A DNA stretch of 64,000 nucleotides from Hydractinia symbiolongicarpus (taxonomy: Eukaryota; Cnidaria; Hydrozoa; Anthoathecata; Hydractiniidae): NCBI RefSeq assembly GCF_029227915.1, contig NC_079887.1, forward strand, positions 6,884,001-6,948,000, written 5' to 3'. A program made the position numbers and the translations under genes. Under the pieces are notes generated by a model. It worked only from the letters and a program-made list of their open reading frames with translations, was not told where the DNA came from and made no database searches. Shown piece after piece: positions 26,401 through 37,729 of this stretch (position 1 is the first letter of the stretch; each line of letters begins with the position of its first letter).

Positions 26401-29400
26401 TGCTTGCATCGGTTGAACGGGGTACATTAATGAGTTTCCTGTAATATGATCAGACTGTGTTAGATCGAAACTATAATGCCCCTGCATTAAGTCTTTCTTG
26501 GCCTACCTTAGTTTTTGGTCTTTATTTATGTAAACTATTTAAAAAATGGAAAAACTGGTTGTCAGAAATTTTAACAGAATGTATAAATTTGCTCTAGAAC
26601 GAAAGTAATAGAATTTTAAGCAGATAGTGGTTTAGACAAATTTCAATTTCTGATGACGTCACACAAAAAGTGCTGACACAAGCAAAAAAATTTTGCTGCT
26701 ATTTTGTTTCTTTTATGATGTACTATAAGTTTACAATACCCGAATAGGGTTAACCTTTCTCCAATAGCACTGCACTTCTTATGTAACCAATGCTTATAAG
26801 TCTAACAAAAAATTTAGTTACTACCAACCCCTTTCCTGCAAACATCACAAAGCCATGTTACAACTACAAGATCACACATGGATTCAATTCTACTAATCAT
26901 GACTTAAGACCTTGGCTGCATTCACCCTTAACCCTTTCTTTTCTAGTCCTATCTTCCACTTCTTTATTTTTGTAACTAATTCTACCATCGACTCAGCTCT
27001 GAGAACTAACAGCTATGGACAATTTTGAACTCCATCGATGTTCTCCAAGACTAAAACAAACAACAAAGGACTAAGTAGAGAACCCTGATGCATACCAACA
27101 TTTACACAATTCATCACTAAAGTGAATCCAGACACGACTTGTTATACATAGACTGTAGCATCTTGACTAGCCACATATGCACACCTACTTTTCACAAATC
27201 CAACCAAATAACTTTACGTGACACTCTATCAAAAGCTTTGTCTCAATCTACAAAGGAAAATAGAGATTCATTCTCTTTCCTAAATACTTCTTCTTAAGCT
27301 GTCTAAGTAAAAATATTGTATCTGTAGTGCCACACCCTGGAACAAAACCAAATTGCATCTTATCTATATCAATTCTTTTTCTAAGTAACTTATCAATCAC
27401 ACTTTCAATAACTTTCATTATTTGACCAACCAACTTCAACCCTCTATAGTTACCTCTTAATAATGCATTACATATGCACTTAAAACAATTCACTGGTACA
27501 CTTTACTGCCAGTCACTCTAGACAACACCATCCTTTATAATCTGATTAGCAAGACTTGTTATAAGCTTAACTCCAGTATATCCAGATGCTTTTACAATCC
27601 CTGCAACAACTCCTGATACTCCTGTAGCCTTGCCAATCTTCACTTTCCTAATAGCCTCCACTACCCATTCTATCTTGATTTGCATAGCTGGCACTTTTTA
27701 ACATCTTCATCAGGCAAATTTTACCGCTTTTGCTAAAAGTATGAACCAGCAGTAACCAGCAGTATTTTGAAGTAATCACCAGAGAACCAGCAGTTTTTTT
27801 AAGTGACCACAAGAGAACGACCAGTTAAATAGATAATAGATCGGGGTCTATGCAACAGTTGAGAAAGAAGGCTTTTAAATACACACGCAAGAATTAACAA
27901 ACACAAAATTAATGTTTTGAATAACGAACCAATATCTGAATTGTAAACCAAGTATAATGAAAAACATAAACATAAACACTATCTACGAAATTATACTCAT
28001 TTAAATCAAACTCCTTAAGTAACCTCTGATAATAACTTTTCCAAGCTAGCTTTTTCTCCTCATCTGCGCTAACCAAGACACCTTCATCGTTACGTATATA
28101 TACTTCGCACATACAAAATCTTGATTAGTCTTTTTCAATTGCTTTGATATTTTCAGTACCTCATTGCACCAGTCTAACCTTCTTAACATCTGCAAATCTG
28201 TTTTTCTCTGCTTCTGATTTTGCCTTATACACTGCTGTTTGAGCATGACGCTTAGCTTCTAAGTAAATATTTTAACTACCACCTGACTTTCACTCTTTTC
28301 AAAGTTTTCTCTTTTCCTTTTTACAGTGGTCAACTTTATTATTTCACCACCAGGTCTGTCTATGTCTAGCTGATCCTTTCAACCACCCACAGGTATCATC
28401 AGAAGCTTCTAACATCAATATTTCACTATTACATTGTCCATTTTATAGGCCAACTGCTGAACTTGTGCACTAAATTGTCTTGCTACAATCTCTTCTTTTA
28501 GTTTCAAATTTTTTGACAGGGCCCATACTTTCCCTTGTTTTTTTCTCTTTAAGATAATATCATAAACCAGCAACCTATGCTGGGAAACTCATATAACTTC
28601 CACATCCTTCACCACCCTCTTGTCTGACTTTCTAACCAGAAAGTAATCTATTTGTGCCTGACAACCACCTGACTCATATGTTATCAGCCTACTCTATCTT
28701 TTACTGAATGATGTGTTACAAACCACCATTTTAGTTGCCATTCCAAACTCCAGCAGTCTCTCCCCTTCCTTTATTTTTGCTCCTAAATCGTAGCGTCCAT
28801 GAACACTTTTATAACCTGCAGATGACTTCCCAACATGACCATAAAATCACCACCCACCATAACAAGTTTACAGTCTCTAAACCTTGATGTGACTGTCATT
28901 TTTATCTTCTTTACTGAGTTCACACTGTGGAGCATAAACTAATAGTATACATGTTAAATTAAGGAATTTAAAATGAAGGAAATCGGCAAGGAAATTAAAT
29001 ATTACTGGCTTTTGTATCCACATTAGTTTTACAAGTGAGTACTAAATGCAAAAAAAACATTTTTGAGCATTTTGTCTTCACGTCCAGGTACAAGATGATG
29101 TAAATGCATGGAAGTCAATTGTGGGACCACTTGAACAGGTAGTTGGCGATATAATAACAACTTTAAACCACTAACCACTACACTAATACAATAACTGTTT
29201 GAGGAAGCACGGTATATAATGTCTATCATTAAATGTACTTCTTTTTTTCTTAGGAAATTGAAGAACTTAAGAAGCAATTGGAAGAAGCAGATTCGAAATT
29301 AAAAGTAATGGTACATAAGGTGTAGAAATTGTTTTAAATAATGTAAACAGGAAATAGGCATGCAACATTTTAACCATTCCTAGTTCATTATGGGTTTGCT

Positions 29401-32400
29401 GTTTTCTGTCTCAACTTTTTGGTGCAGGGTCTGTTCGTCTTTACTGTCATGTAAAAATAACATAATTTTTTTCTTCTCAGGTTTTTCTGCTACTGTTAGT
29501 TTAATGGGTTCTGCTGGGTTTTACATATTAGGATATAATTGTCCCAATTTCAATGTATCTGAAAACGTTTATTTCTTCTCTATAGTTTTATAAGGTTATG
29601 TTTAAAAAGGATAAATATTTTTAAACATAAGAGCTCCACAACAGTCACATTAAACTTTTTTTGCGCAACCTGCTCTGAGTAGGAAGAATATGTTGAACGA
29701 TTAGTGAGTGAGTGATATGCACCATATTTCTAACTTGAAACACGTCAGCATAAATGCCCACATTATCAGTATAAAACAAAAATTATAGCTGCTTAAAGTT
29801 CACAATCACGGTTGACTCTGTTTCATTATTTATTTAGTTATCAGTTTGTTTGTTATATTTTTATTTAACTATACCTTCACTTATAATTTGGGTCAGCAGA
29901 GATATTGCAAAGGTCAGTTGAAAAACGGCAAAGAAATAATTTTGTTAATGACAACGAACCAACAAATTTTACAAACTGTCATTTTGTGTATATTATATAC
30001 TCTATTGTATTGCCATCATGATTTATTATTGATAAGAGATTTGATGCTTTTTTTGTAACTTTGAAATAACAACAGTTAAAAAATATTGAGAACTATATGT
30101 TTAAGAAATTTAAAAATATCCATCATCATTAATTTTGTTAGTCGTCTGGAAGTTTTTATGACAAATTTGAATAATATTTTTTTTATCTAGGCGCCTGATA
30201 AAACTGTTGACCAAGCTTCTGATGAAAAAATAAAAGAAACTCAGAAGTATTTAGACGCAGAACGATCAGCTAGGACTGATTTGGAAATGTATGTAGCTGT
30301 GTTAAATACTCAAAAAGGTGTTTTACAAGAAGATGCGGATAAGTTACGTAGAGAGCTTCATAATGGTAAGTGTTAGGGCTTATCTCCACTAGGTGGAATA
30401 ATAATCCTTGTAGTGCAGAATATTAAATGTCTGGTAGTGCCATATGCACTACCAGACATAGAAAACATTTTATACATTTAAATGGCAAGAACTTTTCTCC
30501 AACCACTCAAAACGCTTAAAATAATCTGGCTTAGGACATTCGACATAATGGAAACAAGCCTTCAAAATTGGCAGAAGCGTATTTTCTTTCTAAACATTAC
30601 TGACAAAATTTTCTGAGATATAACTTTGTTTTGGTGATTAAAAATTGCTTTGTTTTTAGTCTGCCGTCTTTTTGAACAAGAAAAAATGAGTCATTCAGAG
30701 TTGAAGCAAACCTGGAAATTGGCAAATGAACAATTTTTAGAACAACAAAATAATTTAGCATTTGAAAATGAAAAGATGAAAACGTTTCTTACTCATCAAC
30801 AACTAGAACAATTATCTAGAGACATACGGGTTGAGCGCTCTACTATATTGACTACAAGTAACCCTAGTAAAAACCAACAAGAAATAATGCAGCAGGTAGC
30901 AACCCCGACAGAAAAAAGTGACTTAATCGCATTTGATAGTATACGTGGAGAGACTGTAAGAAAACCAGATAAATTAGTTGAAGCCACTAAAAAGAGAACA
31001 CCAAATGCGAAACGTAAACAAGAACAGAAAAAAATTAGTCCAACAAAAAATGTGAGTAAGCAAGGGGTAGGTTTTCATCAGTATGGAATCAATTGATTTC
31101 TTTTTAACATAATGTTTATTCAAACTCAACTAGTACAATAAGTTTTCTCTGTATAGTCTCTTTGAAAACTACTTCAAAGCTTCTATTGTTACTACTATAG
31201 GAGTTTTTTATGTTAAAAAAGCGAGAATGGGATTGGAAGTTATTTCTGAATCGAAAAAAAGGTGACCTTGCTTAAATATCAGAAAATGATTGCACCATTT
31301 TTTACAGTGATGCATAAGTTTTTTTGATTAAAATTGACTTGTGTATGCTGAATACTCATCTTCTGTTGTAGACTATTGCTGATAGTGTCTTCAACTCACT
31401 TTTTCCATCTGCTTATCACGCTAAAAACTTTGATCGAATGTTTAAGGTATGCCATTTTGTTTTTTTTCTTTTCTTCTAGACAATTTCTGATAAATTGTTC
31501 AATACACTATTTCCAGCTGCTTATCAACTAAACGAGCTATGTAAGGTTAGTGAAGCTACCTGTACCAATAGTTTTGGGGTGTCGATATATACGCGCAATG
31601 CGAAATTCATCCAGTATTAGGAATCAAATAACCAGCTTAAGATGGTCTTATTTTAAAGTCAATCATAGGCTGATATATGGCAAAGTAAAAAAGGATAGTG
31701 AGCTTTCTTTTATCAAGTATTGTTAACTGAAAGTAGCTCCGAATGAATGCGATTTCCAATTTTTACCAAATCGAATATGTATTTATTATCTACCAGTGTG
31801 TTAGCAGAATAACATTAATTTTCGCAAATGCTTTTTTAACAGTCTATTTAATAATAATACTTTAATATTTTGTGAAAATTTTTTAATTTGAATTTTACAA
31901 ATATTCAATTTAACACTATTTGGGCATAAAATTGTTCTTGTTTGAGCGCTTTGAACGTAACAAGTGGAATGTAATATGTTGCAGCAGATCTGATATTGAA
32001 TATATCGTTTTAGGAGGATTTCAATGTGAATGAAAAACCTTTAATGCTTTCTTCGTCATCAGACAGTGAAGACGACGACTTAGAACAGGCTATCTTACAA
32101 CAGAATATAAAGAGATATGGTATTGAACAAGCTGAGGAAGTCGAGGAGACCAGCAGTTTGAAACCAACAACACCTAATGAGACAGTGGCAATCACTAAGT
32201 CGTCATCCAGTGATAATATTTTAAATACCACAGGTATGGCAGTACGTCATCAGCTGCATTATTTTACTATCTGGAATGAATGAAATAACCTTTTCAGTTG
32301 TTGTTGTTATATTCTTGAAGATACATAAGAAACGAATGCACAGGACGAAACACGAGTTGTGATCACATTAAAACAATTTCCTGATTTTTTAAAAATATTT

Positions 32401-35400
32401 AACAGGATTAAATTTTGCAGGGTATAATTTTACAGATAAGCCTAAATTCTTTCGTTTATTTAACAGATAATTCCAAATCTTCATTGATTCAACAGATGGG
32501 GTAGCCAGAAAACTCAGCATTGATTTCGACTTATCAACAGCTACCCCATCTGGTAATCGACAAATATTTCAAAATACTCGATGAAAACTGAGAGCATCAA
32601 ACATTCACTAACAATATTTCTCCTTCTAGCCCAATTTTCACTGCAGGATAAATCGTTATCACAAGGTGATGTGTCATGGAATAGCACCGCAACAAAAGAA
32701 AAATCATACAATGATGAAGTGGATTCAAAACTTTCGTTAAATGAAACTGGATGGAGTACTGTATCTGATGTAAGTTGCATTGATGTTTGTCCATTTCGTT
32801 TTTGATTTGTTCCTTATCGTTCGTTTATTCGTTTATCTTTTCGATCGTTCAATTGGTTGATCGTTCGTTAGTTCGGTCATTTGGTCGTTTGGTCTTATGG
32901 TCGTTCGGTTTTTTGGACGTACGGTCTTTTGTTCGGTTATTCGTGTCGTTGTTCGTTTGTTTTGGGCCTCAACGTAAAACTGGAGATTTATGTTATCTAG
33001 AATTATGGCCATGCTTGTATGATGTGTCAAAACTATGAGAAACAGTTACAACGTCTACAGAAAGAATTTATGTGTGTTAAAGAAAAAGAAGAAAGTTTAG
33101 GACACAAGGTGAACACAATACAGGTGAGGGACATTGATCTCATTTCGAAATTTAATTTAAGGCTTTTAGATTAAGTTTTTCAATTCTCTGTTCTCATCTA
33201 TGTTGTACTGTAAAGCTTTCTACTTTAAGTCCAAGTAGCTAATGATTTATATTCCTTTTCTAAAAAAAATCAGGTTCTGAAATACACTATCTCAAGATGG
33301 TAAACCGTACAAGCAGGGTTTTTTTAATTATACTTGTCTATTATACATATTGTTATATTGGAGCTCAGTTCAGACAATTGTGTATCTACAGTGTGAAAAC
33401 GAAACATGAAATTCCAAACACAATACGTCCTTGCTTCTATCTCAAAATTTCAGTACGTAAGACATTTTGATGATTGGTAAGAATAAGCTAATTATTATCG
33501 TGAATTTTACTGTCAATGTTTTTTTATGTACTAGAGCGAGCTGGATTCCGAAAAAGATAAATTTGCTTCATTAGAGCGAAGCATTGAAAGCGCAGCAGGA
33601 GATACTAAATCACAAGTTAGTCTACAAATTTACATTCATCTGGTCTTATTTTTACAAAGGTCTTTTATTTACTTTATTTATTTTATTCAATCAAGATAAA
33701 AATTACAATCAGACTTCCATCAAAGAATATTGATTGAAATAATGTTTATTAATTCTATCAAAGTAAAATAAGGATTTAAGGTAATGACAATCAAAGCATT
33801 CAAAAATAAAAGCAAACATATATGAGAAAAATGTTTGTTGCTTTGCAAATTGGATAGCTGTTCTGTTAACTTTTATCAGTCTACAGGAATATGGAAGTAT
33901 ATGTGTTCTTCTTTATTTTCTTTATGACAAGATAATTAGGTTGAGTGTGTAGAAACTTACGTCAAGTTTGATATTTCTTTTACTAGTGGAGATGGCAACT
34001 TAATTTGTTTGTGTCGTTTTCAGATCAATATATACACCACAAATCAAAAAGAGGTGGACAAACAAGTTGAACTGTTACATCAGCAGTTTGCACAATTCCA
34101 AACTGACATTCTCGCAGAAATGGTAAGTTATACCAGCGAAACGAAGAAAATTACAGAATACTCAGGAAAATTGCAAAATGCTTTTGTCGAATGTTAGAAG
34201 GAGAGTTTTAAATATATAAATATATATATACAGGATGTGTAATAGGTATTATTTTGTCCGGACATTACAAAATCCAATCCCTTAAAGGATATTTTATTGT
34301 CCGTGCATTTAAGGGTGTGGTTTTCTCCAGACCTTCGGAGGTAATGTATTGTCTGAACATTTATGCCGTTTTTTGGCCGGCTGGGTATTTGCGAAATTTG
34401 TAAATACTGTATTGCACGGACACTTCAGGGAAGACAGGTTTATTTTTTGAGGTCAATATTTTTCGGGGAAAATAACGAGCCTATATGTTCTAAAAATACA
34501 GAACTTAATTTGCTTTGTAGAAATTATTCGAGTGTGAAATTTACAATTGATTAATGAAATATAACTGACCTGTACATGGCAATATCTTTATCTTTGACAG
34601 AGTTTTGACGCAAATAGAATTATAATTGTTAATGTTTTTTTGGTATAATAACATCAATTTTATTCGTAACATTGTGTTTAGAAAATATTATCAGAAGAGA
34701 GAGATGGTACCCTCGCCAAGGTACGTTTACATCGATAAAACAATTTTATAGCTCCTAATATTGCGTCACTTCGCGCACAGCGAAAAAGTATCAGTGCTCT
34801 TGCTACTTTCGTAGAAATCGCCCTTTTAATTATAGCTACTCTATGACTAATCCTTTCCCAACTACAGTGTTTGTGTGTTACTTCTTGGGTAAACCTATTT
34901 TGTTGCTTCAATGTTGAATTTAGAGGCAGTAGTTTGCCTACTCGGGTGAGTAATGAAGGGAAGGGAGGAATGGAATGCCTGTTTCTGCCCGAACTTCTAT
35001 CGGGGATAAAATAAGGTAGATATTTGTGCAAAAAACAGAAGAAAAAAAATATTGCGGGGATCGAATAAAGGGAGAATATGCACCATCGTATATTTTATTT
35101 TTTCAGTTCACGTCGTTAGAAGATGAAAGTGAAGATCTTAAGGTAAGGTGAAGAAATTGACGTATTATGTATCTCTTTGTATATTGTGTAACGTATCTCT
35201 TTGAAACTGTCTATTACACAGTTGTTTCAGATGGATCGTTGACAATTCAAATAAATGTAAAAAATGCTTCACGACTATTTATCAGTTAAGTCTTGAAATC
35301 TATACTTCTCGCCAATCGGTTTAAACAGTTCAGTTACGGCCAATGAAAGTTTTTAAGAATTGTAGATAACATGATATGCACCAAACTTGTAAGTCGACAT

Positions 35401-37729
35401 AAAATTAAAATGTCATTTTTTAACTCGAAAAGAAGAAAGTTTGTAAAGAAACACAAAAAAAGTCAAGGTCTAATATTTCCGAAATAAAAGAATGCCATGG
35501 TATCGTTCGTTTTGTGAGAAATTTTTGCATTTTTACGGATGACTTTGATAATCCAAAAATGAGTTTACTTTGAATTTCTCATTTAAAACATTGAATACCT
35601 GCTTAAAACATTTTATACTATTTAGTAACACTTTTCCCGCGATCTGTTCAAAGAAACTATAGCATAACGCTATTTTTTTTCGCGGTTGAAATTTTAAATT
35701 TTTGTGGAAAAACATTTCGCGGTTTAAGACTTACAATTGTTTTGCAGAATTTATTATGCAGGTTGGTAAAAAAAACTTTTTACATTTTGCGGAATTTAAC
35801 TTCACAAGTTTTAAAAAATGAAGCGAAATTTACTTCCTGTGGAAATTTCTGATAAATTACATTGTAAAGATCTTGTTGTGAATTTTTCGTGAATATTTTA
35901 AAAGTCGACATTGGATGGCGAAGATGTTAGAACATTGAAAGCACAGTTCGAAGAAATGAAACTTTCGTCATCAGCTAATGAAGAGAAACTAAAAGGAGAG
36001 GTATTATCGTTATCAATTTTTTGATTGTTGTTGTTGATTTAATTTATTAAATATAGTAATTGTTAGTGTTGTCGCTGTTATCCTTGTTGTTGTTGTTTTT
36101 ATTGTTTTTGTTTTTGTTATTGTTGTTGTTGTTGTTTTTATTGTTTTTGTTGTTGTTTTTTTTGTTTTTGTTGTTGTTTTTGTTGTTTTTGTTTTTGTTA
36201 TTGTTGTTGTTATTGTTGTTGTTGTTTTTGTTATTGTTGTTGTTGTTTTTGTTTCTGTTATTGTTGTTATTGTTGTTGTTGTTGTTGTTGTCGTTGTTGT
36301 TTTTGTTATTGTTATTGTTGTTGTTGTTGTCGTTGTTGTTGTTGTAAAGATGTAGTAGTTTAGTTACAATTTCTACGCAAATGTTTTTATAACCATAAAT
36401 ACTGGATTAAACCCTCTCCCTTCTTCCAGTACGATTCACCCTTTAATATTATTTCATGTTGGTTTAGTTAAACTGAGTGTAAAATTTGTTTCAGAGAAAT
36501 AAAACTCGTTCTTTGGTAAAGTCCGCAAATTTTTGCTAGCACCTTTGCTAGTAGCTACTTAAAACTATCAATACGCTATTGTTTTGTATTAAAAATACTT
36601 TAAAACAATAAGCGTACAAGTGGAAAATTTATTTTAACCCCTTCGTCCTAATGCTCCTTCCCCCTTAAAAATAACCCCTCCCGTACATAATGAGCCACTT
36701 CACCACCAATGAACCCGAGGAATTAACTGAATATCCAGTTGGGTTCAATAAAATTTTTAATTGCAATTCTTTGATTTCACATGTAGATTCTTTTCCTAAA
36801 AGATCGTGTGATGGCTGAGCAATTTGATAGGGAGAATACCGAAAGTGTTTTACAACAAGATCTGAATCAAGCGAGAGATGAATTAAGTAAGACACGAATT
36901 ATATAGTCTATTTTGATGTATCGGGTTTTGTGTCAAGATGGATAACATATCTTGTTTTATATGAGACAATCATTTATCCCATCTAGAATTTATTTTGTAA
37001 CTGTTTTGCATGGATCTATTAAGATTATTATTTTAGGTTACTTTGACAAAAATGTAGCTGTTTAGACGAATTCTGTAATTTCATTCATTCATTCATTTAG
37101 TCATTCAACTTAATTTTTTTTCTGTATTCTTCATCACAGTGAAATTAAAGCATCAATTAGAAAAACAAAAAACTCATTCAAACGAGGTAAACTTTACTTG
37201 TTCTTCTACCATCTTTACAATTACGTAACGTACAGATTTTCAAACAGTTTTGTCGGCCATTTGTTAGCGGTGCCTTTTTGACGTTATTTGACAAATTTGT
37301 ACACTCAAGTTTTAAACACCGCCATTTTTGTCGTCTTCCTGACCCTAAACAACAAGATAACATTTTTTCCATAGCGTGTCTTTCCGAATGAAAGTGAAAA
37401 TGTTTTTGTATAAGCATATCGTTTATGAGCATATTCAGGGTCAGATAGGGGAATTTTAAAGTATATACTAAGCATATTGCCTTGGTGATTTCTTCTGATA
37501 TGTGATTTTTCTTGTGTTATTTGGATTCTTTTTATTTTCCTTATCCACAATTACATTCACAATTAGACTAAACTCTACTATACTGGCTCTTTGCACAGTC
37601 ATGCCTTTAGTTTTGTCGCTGCTCCAGAAGCTGAACCGAAAATATAATAAGAATAAGAACAGATAGAGTTTTTTTGACTTGTTTATTTTGACTTGTTTAT
37701 TTTGTCTTTTATAGGACCTGATGTCTTGA
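23463..37729 (+). CDS. RABEP1: Rabaptin (Rab5/Rab4 effector), 21 exons
   Basis: Coiled-coil endosomal effector that partners Rabex-5. Exons: 23463-23472, 23566-23682, 25405-25608, 25777-26030, 29088-29138, 29254-29310, 30191-30365, 30660-31051, 31372-31446 or 31480-31545, 32014-32233, 32496-32552, 32630-32769, 33001-33123, 33535-33615, 34024-34122, 34682-34720, 35107-35142, 35905-36000, 36787-36886, 37140-37186, 37715-37729. Every junction keeps phase; about 795 residues, against about 860 in humans. Diagnostic matches: QEFGQKRAQFRQLYL (N-terminal coil), EEIASLQHIWQ, RTDLEMYVAVLNTQK (residues about 250-265), KQTWKLANEQFLEQ, MMCQNYEKQLQ (residues about 590-600), EILFLKDRVMAEQ (about 743-755). 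The serine-rich acidic middle corresponds to the adaptor-binding linker. The last exon (DLMS, stop) is tentative; the Rab5-binding C-terminal coil of vertebrate rabaptin-5 was not found. RABEP2 is an alternative name. Confidence 0.88.
24134..24200 (-). repeat. Helitron-like terminus, decayed
   Basis: CTAG words at 24134-24137 and 24147-24150 precede a CCTGTGG/CCACTGG hairpin, then TTTGCCCATT. This is the same layout as the Helitron-like units near 43 kb, read on the minus strand. In rabaptin intron 2. Confidence 0.4.
24232..24495 (-). mobile_element. tRNA-derived SINE, family A, copy 3
   Basis: In rabaptin intron 2. Shares AGGGGCCATGGCTTAGATGG, CTAGAGTATTTAATGCTCAT and CTCACGTGGCTTTCGTTAAC-type blocks with copies 1 and 2. 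The minus-strand head contains a near B box (AGTTCGTTTCC) and an A-box remnant at the 24490 end. Part of the middle is deleted relative to copy 2. Confidence 0.7.
26760..28960 (-). mobile_element. Degraded LINE (endonuclease plus reverse transcriptase) in rabaptin intron 4
   Basis: Read on the minus strand from about 28960 to 26760. First, an apurinic-endonuclease remnant (NKLVMVGGDF near 28850, about 28500-28870), then a connector with many stops (28246-27909). Next comes reverse transcriptase: NYRGLKLVGQIMKVIE and DKMQFGFVPGCGTTD (27493-27250), a remnant of the KAFDRV block, then GMHQGSLLSPLLF (about 27055-27100). The order and wording fit RTE-like/Jockey-like non-LTR retrotransposons. Many frameshifts and stops; dead. 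It lies antisense to rabaptin and makes up most of the 3-kb intron 26031-29087. Confidence 0.85.
31372..31446 (+). other. Rabaptin alternative exon 9a
   Basis: 75 bp, phase 0-0, acceptor GTTGTAG, donor GTATGC. Encodes TIADSVFNSLFPSAYHAKNF and five more residues. Its nearest neighbour, exon 9b, is a diverged duplicate 33 nt away. Joins in frame to both exon 8 and exon 10. Confidence 0.8.
31480..31545 (+). other. Rabaptin alternative exon 9b
   Basis: 66 bp, phase 0-0, acceptor TTCTTCTAG, donor GTTAGT. Encodes TISDKLFNTLFPAAYQLNEL then CK. About half its residues equal exon 9a at the same positions (TI-D---FN-LFP-AY). Joins in frame to exons 8 and 10. Confidence 0.8.
32493..32552 (+). promoter_or_regulatory. 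RNA hairpin spanning both splice sites of rabaptin exon 11
   Basis: CAGATGGGGTAGC (32493-32505) contains the 3' splice-site AG and the first ten exon bases. GCTACCCCATCTG (32540-32552) is its exact reverse complement and ends on the last exon base, directly before GTAATC. Pairing would close the 57-bp exon into a 13-bp stem with a 34-nt loop, hiding the acceptor and bordering the donor. Seen in sequence; the regulatory role is inferred. Confidence 0.6.
32815..32965. repeat. TCGTT/GGTCG-rich low-complexity tract in a rabaptin intron
   Basis: About 150 bp of imperfect TCGTTCGTT, GGTCGTTTGG and TCGGTCATT words on the plus strand. CpG is far denser here than in the surrounding AT-rich intron. 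It fills much of the intron between exons 32630-32769 and 33001-33123. Confidence 0.7.
36060..36345. repeat. Long (TTG)n microsatellite in a rabaptin intron
   Basis: About 285 bp of TTG/TTT/TTA triplets, interrupted, just downstream of the exon ending at 36000. One frame reads as poly-leucine, but that is a product of the repeat. Confidence 0.95.

Noticed and set aside
32417-32495. Extra rabaptin mini-exon around GGTATAATTTTACAG
   Set aside because: It resembles the YNY part of vertebrate rabaptin, but every reading with plausible splice sites meets a stop or breaks phase with exon 11.
32646-32769. Rabaptin exon 12 starting after CTGCAG
   Set aside because: That start gives an immediate stop in the required phase; the upstream TTCTAG acceptor (exon from 32630) keeps the frame.
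34678-35031. 117-codon antisense frame over a rabaptin exon
   Set aside because: It overlaps the real exon 34682-34720 and its introns; no motif, and its composition fits chance.
36060-36347. 95-residue poly-leucine open frame
   Set aside because: Pure product of the TTG microsatellite.
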